This document shows positions 1-12,726 of a stretch of 64,000 bases of DNA, piece after piece. Origin of the DNA: Salvelinus alpinus (taxonomy: Eukaryota > Chordata > Actinopteri > Salmoniformes > Salmonidae); NCBI RefSeq assembly GCF_045679555.1, contig NC_092087.1, positions 22,282,925 to 22,346,924 on the forward strand, written 5' to 3'. Every line of letters begins with the position of its first letter. Position 1 is the stretch's first letter. A program made the translations under genes and the position numbers. Under the pieces are notes generated by a model. That model did no database searches, was not told the DNA's origin, and worked only from the letters and a program-made list of their open reading frames with translations.

Positions 1-3000
1 AATTTGTTAAATAATGTGCAAGCTATCAAAGGAGGTGGTCAACACTCCTCCGCTAATTAGTGAACCTCCACCCATAAAAGGATTGATCTCTGACCCCAGC
101 AGCGATACCAAACCTAATTATGCCATTAGCAAAAAATCTGCCGAAATTGCGAACGCTCTCCAAAATCAACCATCAAACACAGGCTTTGTGACGGTTCTCC
201 CCACTTTTGCACTGATGTATCGCCATAGAAATGTGGCATCGGTCCAATACCACAGTGCACAGCTGAAGCACTTGCCAGACATGGCTAACATGAGGGGACA
301 GGTGGAGAGAACTGAGCAACTATTGACAAAAGCAGGAAATGAAAACATTCTGCCAGTCGAGGAACTGTGTTTGAAATCTGAACAATTAAAAGTAATTGCA
401 AATACTTATGATGATGAACGAGGACAATCTCTCCAACAAAATCGTTGTCTCCAGGAACAACTCGATTTAGCCAAAACTAAATACGATGTAGTCCAGTCCA
501 AACTAGATAAATCTGTCGAGTTATCTACAAACAGGAGCGCGCAATTTGATAACATGCAGGCAGTTTTGTCGAACGTTATACAAGGTAACAATGTTCTACT
601 CCAAATTCTGCAGACCAAAGACGATCAGCTGATGAACACAATGACTAAGTTGGATGACAAATCAGCAGAACACATTGAAGTCGCTGACCAAATGAATGAT
701 GAGAGAACTCGGGTGATGAAGATGGAAATCTTGATTTCTAAGCAAGCGGAAGAAATCTCATCACTGAATCTCTCGCTCCGTACTCAAGACCTCAAGACCT
801 GCAAACCATGACAGATAAGTTTGAGACCGAAAGGAGCAAGTGCGACACTCACGTGTCCAAAATCAGTACTCTAAGCACTCAAGTGGACTCTGCAATGCAG
901 CAGAATACCACCCTTTCCCCACAGGATGAAGCCAACCCTCTCCGCCCGCTTGACACGGAATACCTTGACAAACTCGTCCAGAATTTGCCCACCTTTGACC
1001 CCGTTGCAGGTCAGCCAAACGATACTGAGACGTTCCTAGCTGACATAGAGGACGCGTTGGGTGACTACCCGATCGCTACGGGTTCTGACAGGGTTTACCT
1101 GTTGAAGCAAACGTCGAATAGACACGTGACGAGGTCCATTCGTCTACAACAGCAACACGTGCTAAATGACTACGCTAAACTTGCCACAGCTTTGAAATTA
1201 GAATTCAGTGGTTCTGCGACTCGCAAACACGATAGCTCACTGGCTAACACGGTCAAACAAGCTCGGAACGAACACCCACAAGCTTACTATCATAGGCTTC
1301 GTTCAGCTTACTTTGGCCTACTCACTGAAACAGGAATGGAAGACCGGTTACCATTTAAACAAATGTTTCTGTCGAACATGTATCCCACCTTCATTACCTA
1401 CTTGGGCCCTGCCTATCTTACAACTCAGAGAGCTTGCAAGCACAGCTTTTGAGGCATCGAAAGCTCGCAACGCTGTCAAGGGTTGCGTCAGTCAAATCTG
1501 GTATCAGGATAAAATGTGATTCAGAGTCACCGAATATACTTTAAGTATTTTTATTAAACTCAAGCGATAAATGGTAAATGCAATTTTCGTATATACGGGT
1601 TCACTGTAACACCTCGCAGGGTAGAACAGAGAACAGCTGGAATGTGTACAAACAACAGTTATTATACTGTGATAGAAATAGTTCCAACCCGTCCGTTGGC
1701 CTATCACAGTAGAGGCTGAGCGTGGTTTAAACTTGCTCAAACTATCGTAGGCGCTTAGGCTGGTCCCAGCCCCCTAGCGCTCCAGATGTCCAGCGCTGTT
1801 GCTGTGTAGATTCCGCTCCCACACCCTAGAGACTGAGGTCAGACAGTTCTGTAACATTGTTTGAGCTATTTGCACCTGCATAGAAAGCATACTGTTCCCG
1901 CTCAAGGTTAACCACAGCTTCTCAGCACACTATCTGGGGCAAAATGTTACTTCTAGCACACACACAGGCACTCAGGCCAACAGTTGCTAATATTCAATCA
2001 CATGTGATATAGTATTGGGTTATAGCGCAATAAACACAGATCCTCACAACGCTAAGAGCCCTGACCACTCGGTTTTGAAGTTTGACCAGGAGCACTCACT
2101 CCAGTTAGATGGTGCATTATCAGGTATTGGAGCGTTGAGAGATGACGCACAACAACGGGTTCTACCACGAAACCATGATTCCAATAACCTCCGCGGTCAA
2201 AATAACTGTAAAGTACATCGCCATCAACATGACTACCGCTACAATCGACCTGTTCGCTACGTTCCTGCACCCAACCCACACAAAGTGTCAGAGCACAAGG
2301 GTAACAAAGGGTTGAAGGATGATCAAAACGTAGACCAATGTTCTCCAGAAGTTTCACTACGGGAAGAACTAAAGCGAGAACAATTTGAGAAAAGGGTCAA
2401 AGATAAGTCACAAGGTCTAGACGGGAAATTACCGGACACCAGGTCCGCAAGAATTAACACCCATAGCAAGGACGTTAAAGTTCAAATTTCTCCCGCTCTC
2501 ATTCGAGACCCTATCCAGGGCCCGCTTGATCAAGAAACCAGCCCACGGGCTTTGTCTATAGACTCTGATACAAAGGTTGCGAAGAAAAAGGTAAAACGCT
2601 TCGTTAAAGCCAAGCCCACTCAAAATCTGGAAAGTCGATCTGCTTCCATCTTGAACAGAAATGACACATCACGTCGTTGCGAACGACCACTCCACTTTGT
2701 GGGGAATATGTCCACTAAACACAAATCGAAACGCCCATACCTGGAAACAGTCCTGGAGGACTGCTTAACTTGTCATGCGCTAATTGATTCGGGTGCGACA
2801 ATATCACTCATCTCTCAAACATTGTTTGATGATCTCAAAAGGGCTTTGAAGCCAACTAAACGTTGGTTAAAAGTGGAACGATGCGACACTACACTTTGAG
2901 GGGTCACTCAGACTACCTCGCCTCTCACATTGAGAGTCATGCTGAAACTACACTTCCAGGACGTCTCGCTCGTTCACCCTGTGTATGTTACCAGCCTCGA

Positions 3001-5224
3001 AACTGTACCCCTGCTACTGGGAGCAGACTTGATGGCTCGGTTACTCCCATTGGTGGATTGGAAAACCAACCAGGTATGGTCACAGGCTACAGTACCTTCT
3101 CCACAGACCACCCCGTCTTCCCCTAACGCTAGCTGCAACGCAGTCATTCACGAGGGGTATCTGTCAAAAGCATCCCTTGGGAAAAGACGTTTAGAAACCT
3201 CTTGGTGCAGAATCCGATCCAAGGAGATATTACGATATCTCGACACATTCCATCAGCCAATCTGATTGACATTCTTTTCATGATTTCGAGCCAGCTGTCT
3301 CTGTGAATGAGCAACTTCCCTCCTCCTTGCAGTCGTGCAATACGGTAGTTGAGATGAACTTCCTTCGGACACTTCCGCAAGCACTGCGGCCGTCTCAGCA
3401 AGAAAAACATCGATGCGCAAAGTATACTCTGCCTCCGATGACACACATTCCGCTTTATGGGGGACTGTCAACCCTTACAATGACACTAATGGCGTCAGTC
3501 CAGCAACTGACCCGATGACTCCCACTGGTGAAACACTTTGCGATATCACAGACCGATATCCTCGTCTCAGTTTGCAGGTACCGAAGAGGTTGCCACACGC
3601 GGACGCGGTGGTGACTGACAGACCTCGACAGCCACTGAGGGTGTTGAAGCACAAACACCAGGAGATTTGGTTGAAAGGTTACAGCCCTTCTCATAATAAC
3701 GTAGCCATTGACAACTCGTACATAGGGTTCGAACCTTTCGTTTGCGCCTCGGATACCAACACCACATGCTGGTGGGGTCCCGAGACACAAAGGCGGGGAA
3801 TAGTAGCCCAGACCCATGATGAGCCTTATCGAGGCCGATGGGGAGGTCGAGACTACGGACAACACCGTACGAGGCCACCAGAGCATAAATCAAATCTAGT
3901 TGTAAACTCCCCTTTGAGAACAGTGAGGAGCAGACAGGCCCCTAGACGGGGATTATCTTAGAACACATCTAAGATAGTACTGAGGTGTACCACACTGGTC
4001 GTAAAGGAAGTCCAGTGGACTTGTCCACCTCCAAAACAAATGGCAACAATAATCATTCCTTGCCATGTGTAGTAGTCACTACAAGACAACTAGTAAATTG
4101 CTCTGATCATGTATTCCTGTAGGATAACATTTCAGAATAAATCGGTAGGACACCTGGACCCCTTGAGTACCAGTACCAATACCACAGTCAGTCCAGCAAC
4201 ACTCAGTAAGAGGATTAGTAACCTCACAAGTTAAATTGCTATTGATAATAGCAACATAGGAGTCACTCAGAGTGCAACACGGGGAAGGGAATCTCCATTG
4301 CACTCTTCCAATGGTTAACACACGCCACTAATAAATAGAACCCTCCTTTCAGGAGAAAAGTTATTAGAAGTCATGAACCATGATCACACCACGTACGACT
4401 GGTCTAATACTTAGAGTACTTCCCTCATGAGGTTAGCTCCTCCGTGGATAACATAGCTATGAAGTAGACTTCTTCATACCTACCGCCACTACAATAGTGG
4501 AAGACAGTGACTGGTAGTAAAACCACTACAGACTCCCGCGACACCAATTCTGACTGACCTCCAGGCATTGACCTGAAAATTACCTGACTACGTCAGACTC
4601 ATTCTGAGCTAGTTGTAATCTGCCAGAATACTTGGTTTCCTTCCCTTGACATGTGCGCTTGCGTAAGCATAAACGCACATGCACAACGGAACATCCAATT
4701 AGGATTTATGCTAGGATCACTTAAGGGTCCGAGCAAAATACCAGCCTTAGTAAAGTTGAACATTTATTTTGAGGCCTTTAACTCTACAGCTACAGTACTC
4801 ACCAGTTTTCTTCCCAGAGGTCCATAGGTCATCCCTGTAGACTGCCCAAAACTAGTGCCTTACAGCTGTAGACTTATCATATAGTTATCAACTTAGGATA
4901 GTACCCTAAGCAACACCCCGCAAATTAGGAAAGATATGACATTAGACAATGCCATGATAGGGTCATTTTGCCAAGACCATGGACGTAGATGGAATACATA
5001 TATATATTTTTTTATGCTTTCATTCATTTTGTTTCATTTTCTTCGGCACGTAGAAAGTGATAGAGCCATAAACAACTTCCCCATACAACCATCAGTTAGT
5101 GCCACAACGCCGCTCATTTTGGGAGGAAATGTAATGATATATTTCATGAGTGTGTGTGCGTTGTTAACATCTGCCTAAGTTACTGCCCAGATCTTCCAGT
5201 CTGGATGACCAGACGACGGGTCCG

Positions 5225-5420
5225 GAACGGCGATCCCAATCCGGACATCCGCTGCCCAGCCATGGGGCGGACTTCTTCATTTGCAGACACCCTACCCGGA
5301 TCGACCACCAGAGGGGGGACTGCAACGGCGATCCCAATCTGGACATCCGCTGCCGAGCCATGGAGCAGACTTCATTCGCAGAAACCCTACCCGTGTCGAT
5401 CACCAGATGGGGACCACAAC
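5225..5420 (+). repeat. Two-copy minisatellite, period about 97 bp
   Basis: A block containing GGCGATCCCAATC(C/T)GGAC and the following CATCCGCTGCC(C/G)AGCCATGG recurs at about 5228 and 5325, with a weaker third partial unit after 5390. It lies inside the retroelement just before its 3' LTR. It explains the short overlapping reading frames on both strands here, which I do not regard as genes. Confidence 0.6.
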
Positions 5421-5511
5421 GATGGTCCACAACCAGGACAACCCACGGTCATTTTTATGTTGGTTTGCAGCATGCAGGTTAATCACAAGATTGAACCCAA
5501 CATGGGGGGAC

Positions 5512-6530
5512 TGTCATGACGTTGGCCTGGTGGTAGGTTTATGACAGTCATAAATACCTCTTCCCCCTTTTTCCTCTCTCTACCCTACTGATATGACATT
5601 TGAAAATCCCTTGGTTAACATAGAGATTCTGGGAACATCAGAAGGTGGGGGGAAATGAACCATATTTTGGTAATCCGACCAGTTGAACATATGGGTTGGT
5701 ACTTAATGAATAGGATGTCAGTTCGGTTGTCATCTGAGACATTCTCATCAATGATAGGATGACATAACCTCTACAGTGGAAAGTCTACACATTAGAGTTA
5801 TCAGATTCACATGGAATTGTTGGGCAATTTAAATGTTTGAATATAAAATTATTGGTGAAAAGATTAAATGTGATTTTAGCTTCCAAATGAGAGATTTGGA
5901 TTTTCATAAGGTTAGGGCTCTGCTCAATCAGTGGCCCGCCCCTGTGAAGAGACATGGGTTATAAAACTATGAAAACACACCCTTCTCCCTCCACTATATA
6001 AAGCCTTGACGAAAATGTAACCTCCTGTTCCAAGTACGCGACGCCTGCAGCCTCTGCGTTAAAAGGGCAAATAACTTGCTGTTCCGGGTACATTAGGATG
6101 ACGATCCGATGTCAGAATGGTTCAGATAATAACTACAGAACGAAGCTATCCTCAGCGTGAGCTTTGGTTGCGAATGGTATGAACTTTGAACTCTTATTCA
6201 CTACAGAAGTGATACCTCCTAGCCGTTGAGTTAGCAACAGCAGCTGCAAACGTGGGCTAGGGAAGAACAGACAGAGTATCCCGTCTACCACACAACGACG
6301 TTACTACAACGTATTCAATTTACCACCAGATACATTCTTCAAAGGACAAAGGACTCTGTTGGGCAACACGGCCTTTCATTTACCACCAACCTACTGAAGC
6401 GCAGCTCAGAGTAAATATTTATTGCATTTTCCTTTTCCAAATGGGCGGTAATTTAAAATGCATAAGATTCTGTATTTACGATAGAGTAGCTGCCTACGGC
6501 CGGATAGAGACATAGCTTCCCTCTTTAGAG
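5512..6530 (+). repeat. 3' LTR of the left retroelement
   Basis: The LTR begins TGTCATGACG straight after a G-rich polypurine tract. It contains a core promoter, with TATATAAAG at about 5996, some 480 bp inside the repeat, as expected for a U3 region. The right end is not clean: similarity to other repeats begins near 6560-6600, so the end given is approximate. I recognise the sequence style as a high-copy salmonid LTR, but that is memory rather than a search result. Confidence 0.6.
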
Positions 6531-6589
6531 ACATAGCTTCTCCCTACAGAACGTCACGGCTTCACAGAGCTAACAAAAAACAACATCCC

Positions 6590-6781
6590 ACAACCTAAGG
6601 TGGCAAAACAGGCTGCCTAAGTATGATTCCCAATCAGAGACAACGATAGACAGCTGTCCCTGATTGAGAACCATACCCGGCCAAAACATAGAAACACAAA
6701 ACATAGAATGCCCACCCCACATCACACCCTGACCTAACCAAATAGAGAAATAAAACGGCTCTCTAAGGTCAGGGAGTGACA
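6590..6781 (-). repeat. Partial LTR, same family as the solo LTRs at 28.2 kb and 40.8 kb
   Basis: Read on the minus strand it begins TGTCACTCCCTGACC at 6781. It shares the paired segment ATTCCCAATCAGAGACAA / CTGATTGAGAACCATA with the solo LTRs at 28227-28571 and 40814-41213. The far end is not defined and the copy looks truncated. Confidence 0.55.
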
Positions 6782-6782
6782 G

Positions 6783-6890
6783 TTGTTGTTATATGTGTCG
6801 AACTGCTTTGCTTTATCTTGGCCAGGTCGCAGTTGCAAATGAGAACTTGTTCTCAACTAGCCTACCTGGTTAAATAAAGGTGAGACATTT
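6783..6890 (+). repeat. 5'-truncated LINE 3' tail
   Basis: Matches the last ~110 bp of the LINEs ending at 35142 (minus) and 60441 (plus), including CTTGGCCAGGTCGCAGTTG and the terminal CCTGGTTAAATAAAGGTG. Only the 3' end is present, as is usual for LINE insertions. Confidence 0.75.
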
Positions 6891-7775
6891 TTTTATAATA
6901 ATACATTTAAAAAACATGGTCTGGAAGGTATTCTGTGGTCCTCAGGCTCACTCTATCCCAATAACACAAACCCATGCAAACATTAGCCAATTCATGTTTA
7001 TGCCATGCTTAATATAAATTGAGCTATCTTAGCTGTCAGCTTGTATTGTGTTTTGCCAACGTACCTTGTGCATAGCTAGGGGTTGGAAGCACATGCTGGT
7101 GGAATCATAATCTGTACCACCTACAACAAAATACACAACAATACACAATTCAACCACCACACTATTATATTTATCTCTATTAGACTGGCTTCCTTAGCAC
7201 ACCTAACATAGACATTTCAATATTGTCAGCTTGCTGTTAGCTAGTTAGCGTAACTACATTGGCAGTAAGATTGCTAGCCAGTTTAGAACCAACTAATCAT
7301 TCATAGACCATTTATACACAGTCATCATTGCTACCAACACACAGAGAGTGAGTTAGCTATATCAACGTTTCTATTTGGTAGCAATGATGAATGTGTTTTC
7401 CAGACAACAGTGGAATAGTGGAATAGATGGCTACCAGATTGAGCTACTCTTATTTGCTAGCTTACGTTAGCTAACGTTAGTAAAAGATAGAATGAATAAA
7501 CAAACATATTTACTGTGCAAATATAGCTACCAGTCTAGCAGTGACTACCACGGCATAGGCGAAATGGATTGACAGTGTGTATCCAAATGATAGCTAGCTA
7601 TATGATTTAGCTGAATGTTTTCAGAGTTCATTACAGGACTGAAACATTAGCTAGCTAATTTACCTAGTCCAGCTAGGCTAGCAAGCTAGCTAACGTTAGA
7701 TTACCTCTAATCAAAAATCTTCTGTTTTGTTGTGAAGGAATAAATCTATGGTATCACATCCCTTCTCAGCTGTCG
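6891..7775. other. No gene seen; AT-rich stretch dense in GCTAGCTAA / AACGTTAG motifs
   Basis: No reading frame or RNA gene is supported. From about 7160 to 7710 the words TAGCTAGC and CTAACGTTAG recur many times in no regular period, which points to a degenerate repeat of unknown type. Confidence 0.4.
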
Positions 7776-8080
7776 TCAATGGATTACCAGTTCACCCTGA
7801 AAATCCCTCTGATAGTCTTTGGTCACCATAAGCATCATTCTTGAGAGCCGCAATCCACTGGCGGCATCGGGGTAGATCTCTGGTAGGTAGAATGGTGAAA
7901 GATAACTTGTTTTCGTGCATGTTTGTAATTTACACAGCCAGGCACAGAACACCACATGGACATGATGACAAACGTTAGTGAAAAACAAATGATCCCCAAC
8001 AAATTTGCCTGGAGAAGTTCTGAGATTACCGTGTTGTTCGTTTCAAAGTAAACAACACCATCACTCAAGTTTGTGGACAC
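7776..8080 (-). pseudogene. THAP-type zinc finger relic
   Basis: On the minus strand the frame opening near 8080 reads MWCSVPGCVNYKHARKQVIFHH, residues 42 to 63. This is the start of a C2CH THAP DNA-binding domain (Cys-x4-Cys, then the Phe-His pair). The domain continues in another frame as DLPRCRQWIAALKNDAYG, which carries the conserved Trp of THAP fingers. One frameshift therefore separates the two halves. No Cys-x2-His closing pair was found further on. THAP domains occur in host transcription factors and in P-element-like transposases; which this came from cannot be told. It is not a working gene as it stands. Confidence 0.55.
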
Positions 8081-8555
8081 GCCCCATCTACCTACCGGCG
8101 GTAGCTGTATTCATTATGAATGCCGGAATTTGTGGTTCACTATGAGCAGACGAAAACACAAGAAGTCAAAACTTCCCGATTCTAACAGTGAAATGAAAAT
8201 GCGCAGCTTGTGGTTTGGATAATTTTGATGTTTAGGACAAAACATAATGTTGTTAATATAGTAATGACTATATGCTGTGGCAGAGCCAAGGTGAAATGTC
8301 CCTTTAACCACTAATTCCTAGCCCAGCTAACATTAGCCACCTAGCCACCTAGCTAACATTAGACACAAGAAATTGGAATTTGTAACTTAATATCATAGGT
8401 ATTGCAAATTGTTAACATTTTGTACAAATTGTAATTCGTAACATATCATATGAAATGGATGATGTACATCCACAAATTAATAAATACCATACCAAATGTA
8501 ACATATCATACTCATTTGAGTGTCACGAATTTTCATTTAAAATATTACGTATACC
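8081..8555. other. No gene seen
   Basis: AT-rich spacer with a few repeats of CTAGCCACCTAGC and GTAACATATCATA. Opsin exon 6 of copy C would be expected around here but I find no match to it. Confidence 0.4.
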
Positions 8556-8686
8556 CTGAGTCCAGGTTGCAGGCAGCAGGTATAAGGTCCCTAGCATACA
8601 CAGTAAGCTATAATCATGGCAACAACCATCCAACCATCACTTCCTGAGCTTTCTGTGTTGACTCAGTCTTTCTGCTGCATGGCAAC
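8556..8686 (-). pseudogene. opn1lw: opn1lw copy C: exon 5 relic
   Basis: Minus-strand sequence from 8686 down to about 8556 aligns with exon 5 of the two intact LWS genes: the acceptor CAG at 8687-8689, AAAGACTGAGTCAACACAGA, and the stretch for MIIAYCVC. The intact genes have TGC TGG GGA where this copy has TGC TAG GGA, a stop, and there are small deletions upstream of it. The codon for site 277 is TAC (Tyr). The fragment ends before the retinal-binding lysine. It shares about 50 bp of intron 4 on its right before the LINE begins at 8743. This is the 3' part of a dead third LWS gene; its exon 1 relic is at 15266-15366. Confidence 0.85.
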
Positions 8687-9878
8687 CTACAGTATGGTCA
8701 TTCGGAAGGAATTTTAAAGGGTTCGATTTTACCCTGTAATATCAAATGTATTTATATAGCCCTTCGTACATCAGCTGATATCTCAAAGTGCTGTATAGAA
8801 ACCCAGCCTAAAACCCCAAACAGCAAGCAATGCAGGTGTAGAAGCACGGTGGCTAGGAAAAACTCCATAGAAAGGCCAGAACCTAGGAAGAAACCTAGAG
8901 AGGAACCAGGCTATGAGGGGTGGCCAGTCCTCTTCTGGCTGTGCTGGGTGGAGATTATAACAGAACATGGCCAAGATGTTCAAATGTTCATAAATGACCA
9001 GCATGGTCAAATAATAATAATCACAGTAGTTGTCAAGGGTGCAGCACTTCAGGAGTAAATGTCAGTTGGCTTTTCATAGCCGATCATTAAGAGTATCTCT
9101 ACCGCTCCTGCGGTCTTTAGAGAGTTGAAAACAGCAGGTCTGGGACAGGTAGCACGTCCGGTGAACAGGTCAGGGTTCCATAGCCGCAGGCAGAACAGTT
9201 GAAACTGGAGCAGCAGCACGGCCAGGTGGACTGGGGACAGCAAGGAGTCATCATGTCAGGTTGTCCTGAGGCATGGTTCTAGGGCTCAGGTCCTCCGAGA
9301 GAGAGAAAGAAGGAGAGAATTAGAGAGAGCATACTTAAATTCACACAGGACACCGGATAAGACAGGAGAAGTCCTCCAGATATAACAAACTGACCCTAGC
9401 CCCCCGACACATAAACTACTGCAGCATAAATACTGGAGGCTGAGACAGGAGGGGTCAGGAAACACTGTGGCCCCATCCGATGATACCCCCGGACAGGGCC
9501 AAAAAGGAAGGATATAACCCCACCCACTTTGCCAAAGCACAGCCCCCACACCACTAGAGGGATATCTTCAACCACCAACTTACCATCCTGCGACGAGGCC
9601 GAGTATAGCCCACAAAGATCTCCGCCACGGCACAAACCAAGGGGGGGCGCCAACCCAGACAGGAAGATCACGTCAGTGACTCAACCCACTCAAGTGACGC
9701 ACCCCTCCTAGGGATGGCATGAAAGAGCACCAGTAAGCCAGTGACTCAGCCACTGTAATAGGGTTAGAGGCAGAGAATCCCAGTGGAGAGAGGGGAACCG
9801 GCCAGGCAGAGACAGCAAGGGCGATTCGTTGCTCCAGAGCCTTTCCGTTCACCTTCACACTCCTGGGCCAGACTACAC

Positions 9879-11105
9879 TCAATCATATGACCTACTGAAG
9901 AGATGAGTCTTCAGTAAAGACTTAAAGGTTGAGACCAAGTCTGCGTCTCTCACATGGGTAGGCAGACCATTCCATAAAAATGGAGCTCTATAGGAGAAAG
10001 CCCTGCCTCCAGCTGTTTGCTTAGAAATTCTAGGGACAATTGGGAGGCCTGCGTCTTGTGACCGTAGCGTACGTGTAGGTATGTACGGCAGGACCAAATC
10101 GGAAAGATAGGTAGGAGCAAGCCCATGTAACGCTTTGTAGGTTAACAGTAAAACCTTGAAATCAGCCCTTGCCTTAACAGTAAGCCAGTGTAGGGAAGCT
10201 AGCACTGGAGTAATATGATATTTTTTTTTGGTTCTAGTCAGGATTCTAGCAGCCGTATTTAGCACTAACTGAAGTTTATTTAGTGCTTTACCCGGGTAGC
10301 CGGAAAGTAGAGCATTGCAGTAGTCTAACCTAGAAGTAACAAAAGCATGGATTCATTTTTCTGCATAATTTTTGGACAGAAAGTTTCTGATTTTTGCAAT
10401 GTTACGTAGATGGAAAAAAGCTGTCCTTGAAAGAATCTTGATATGTTCGTCAAAAGAGAGATCAGGGTCCAGAGTAACGCCGAGGTCCTTCACAGTTTTA
10501 TTTGAGACGACTTTACAACCATCAAGATTAATTGTCAGATTCAACAGAAGATCTCTTTGTTTCTTGGGACCTAGAACAAGCATCTCTGTTTTGTCCGAGT
10601 TTAATAGTAGAAAGTTTTCAGCCATCCACTTCCTTATGTCTGAAACACAGGCTTCTAGCGAGGGCAATTTTGGGGCTTCACCATGTTTCATTGAAATGTA
10701 CAGCTGTGTGTCATCCGCATAGCAGTGAAAGTTAACATTATGTTTTCGAATGACATCCCCAAGAGGTAAAATATATAGTGAAAATAATAGTGGTTCTAAA
10801 ACGGAACCTTGAGGAACACCGAAATGTACAGTTGATTTGTCAGAGGACAAACCATTCACAGAGACAAACTGATATCTTTCCAACAGATAAGATCTAAACC
10901 AGGCCAGAACTTGTCCGTGTAGACCAATTTGGGTTTCCAATCTCTCCAAAAGAATGTGGTGATCGATGGTATCAAAGGCAGCACTAAGGTCTAGTAGCAC
11001 GAGGACAGATGCAGAGCCTCGGTCTGACGCCATTAAAAGGTCATTTACCACCTTCACAAGTGCAGTCTCAGTGCTATGATGGGGTCTAAAACCAGACTGA
11101 AGCAT
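9879..11105 (-). pseudogene. L2-like LINE ORF2: reverse transcriptase
   Basis: Two frames, 11105-10353 and 10265-9879, give most of a LINE reverse transcriptase. The first begins [20 protein letters not shown], then [17 protein letters not shown] (motif A, first catalytic Asp), [16 protein letters not shown] (motif B) and [12 protein letters not shown] (motif C, catalytic Asp pair). The second is the C-terminal region with HITPVLASLHWLTVKARADFK and LWNGLPTHVRDAD. The catalytic residues are kept but the chain is interrupted near 10300. The enzyme would copy LINE RNA at a nicked target. Confidence 0.85.
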
Positions 11106-11160
11106 TTCGTATGCATTGTTTGTCTTCAGGAAGGCAGTGAGTTGCCGTGCAACAGCTTTT

Positions 11161-12726
11161 TCAATTTTTTTTGAGAGGAATGGTTGATTCGATATAGGCC
11201 GATAGTTTTTTTATATTTTCTGGGTCAAGGTTTGGCTTTTTCAAGAGAGGCTTTATTACTGCCACTTTTAGTGAGCTTGGTACACATCCGGTGGATAGAG
11301 AGCCGTTTATTATGTTCAACATAGGAGGGCCGAGCACAGGAAGCAGCTCTTTCAGTAGTTTAGTTGGAATAGGGTCCAGTATGCAGCTTGAAGGTTTAGA
11401 GGCCATGATTATTTTCATCATTGCGTCAAGAGATATAGTACCAAAACACTTAAGTGTCTCTCTTGATCCTAGGTCCTGGCAGAGTTGTGCAGACTCAGGA
11501 CAGCTGAGCTTTGGAGGAATACGCAGATTTAAAGAGGAGTCCGTAATTTGCTTTCTAATGATCATGATCTTTTCCTCAAAGAAGTTCATGAATTTATTAC
11601 TGCTGAAGTGAAAGCCATCCTCACTTGGGGAATGCTGCTTTTTAGTTAGCTCTGCGACAGTATCAAAAATAAATTTTGGATTGTTCTTATTTTCCTCAAT
11701 TAAGTTGGAAAAATAGGATGATCGAGCAGCAGTGAGGGCTCTTCGATACTGCACAGTACGCCATTTCCGTTCCAATTTTCTGGAAGCTTGCTTCAGAGCT
11801 CGGGTATTTTCTGTATACCAGGGAGCTAGTTTCTTATGACAAATGTTTTTAGTTTTTATGGGTGCGACTGCATCTAGGGTATTGCGCAAGGTTAAATTGA
11901 GTTCCTCAGTTAGGTGGTTAACTGATTTTTGTCCTCTGACGTCCTTGGGTAGGCAGAAGGAGTCTGGAAGGGCATCAAGGAATCTTTGTGTTGTCTGAGA
12001 ATTTATAGCACGACTTTTGATGCTCCTTGGTTGGGGTCTGAGCAGATTATTTGTTGCGATTGCAAACGTAATAAAATGGTGGTCCGATAGTCCAGGATTA
12101 TGAGGAAAAACATTAAGATCTACAACATTTATTCCATGGGACAAAACTAGGTCCAGAGTATGACTGTGGCAGTGAGTAGGTCCAGAGACATGTTGGACAA
12201 AACCCACTGAGTCGATGATGGCTCCGAAAACCTTTTGGAGTGGGTCTGTGGACTTTTCCATGTGAATATTAAAATCACCAAAAATTAGAATATTATCTGC
12301 TATGACTGCAAGGTCCGATAGGAATTCAGGGAACTCAGTGAGGAACGCTGTATATGGCCCAGGAGGCCTGTAAACAGTAGCTATAAAAAGTGATTGAGTA
12401 GGCTGCATAGATTTCATGACTAGAAGTTCAAAAGACGAAAACGTAATTTTTAAAAATTTTATTTTATTTTATTATTATTATTATTATTTTTATTTTTTTG
12501 TAAATTGAAATTTGCTATCGTAAATGTTAGCAACACCTCCGCCTTTGCGGGATGCACGGGGGATATGGTCACTAGTGTAACCAGGAGGTGAGGCCTCATT
12601 TAACACAGTAAATTCATCAGGCTTAAGCCATGTTTCAGTCAGGCCAATCACAACAAGATTATGATCAGTGATTAGTTCATAACCTCTACCGCTTCTCTCT
12701 CCCGGATCCGGGATCCTCCTCATCAA
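11161..12726 (-). pseudogene. L2-like LINE ORF2: apurinic-type endonuclease
   Basis: Frames 12726-12490 and 12417-11161. The first has GLTETWLKPDE (catalytic Glu of APE-type LINE endonucleases). The second has VYRPPGPY, ILIFGDFNIHMEKS (Asp/Asn) and GLSDHHFITF (the SDH catalytic motif), followed by the linker and the N-terminal RT segment ending KVAVIKPLLKKP. The two frames are separated by an AT-rich expansion (about 12440-12500). The role would be nicking target DNA. The product is not continuous with the RT frame downstream. Confidence 0.8.

Larger units (their letters stand above)
1..6530 (+). mobile_element. Broken LTR retroelement with coiled-coil gag and retropepsin (fossil)
   Basis: An old LTR retroelement whose 5' end lies outside the window. 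Visible parts in order: a gag-like frame at 14-811 that is mostly heptad-rich coiled coil; a gag core at 808-1452; a basic linker and aspartic protease at 2015-2899 with the retropepsin signature ALIDSGATISLIS; protease continuation around 2930-3130. No reverse transcriptase, RNase H or integrase is recognisable downstream. From about 3960 to 5160 I see no protein domain. A purine-rich tract (about 5504-5511) directly precedes a 3' LTR. Gag plus DSGA-type protease fits the Ty3/Gypsy group, but without RT the family cannot be fixed. It is broken, with several lesions, and looks old. The apparent absence of pol may mean a non-autonomous lineage or simple decay. Confidence 0.7.

Noticed and set aside
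2052-3893. Minus-strand frames opposite the left retroelement as possible antisense genes
   Set aside because: They show no domain or codon signal and fall wholly opposite gag/protease or its flank.
9286-9671. Cysteine- and glycine-rich frames repeated at 9.3-9.9 kb and 41.8-42.4 kb, at first looking like a conserved small protein pair
   Set aside because: Both lie in the 3' noncoding region of the same L2-like LINE family; the similarity is of the DNA repeat.
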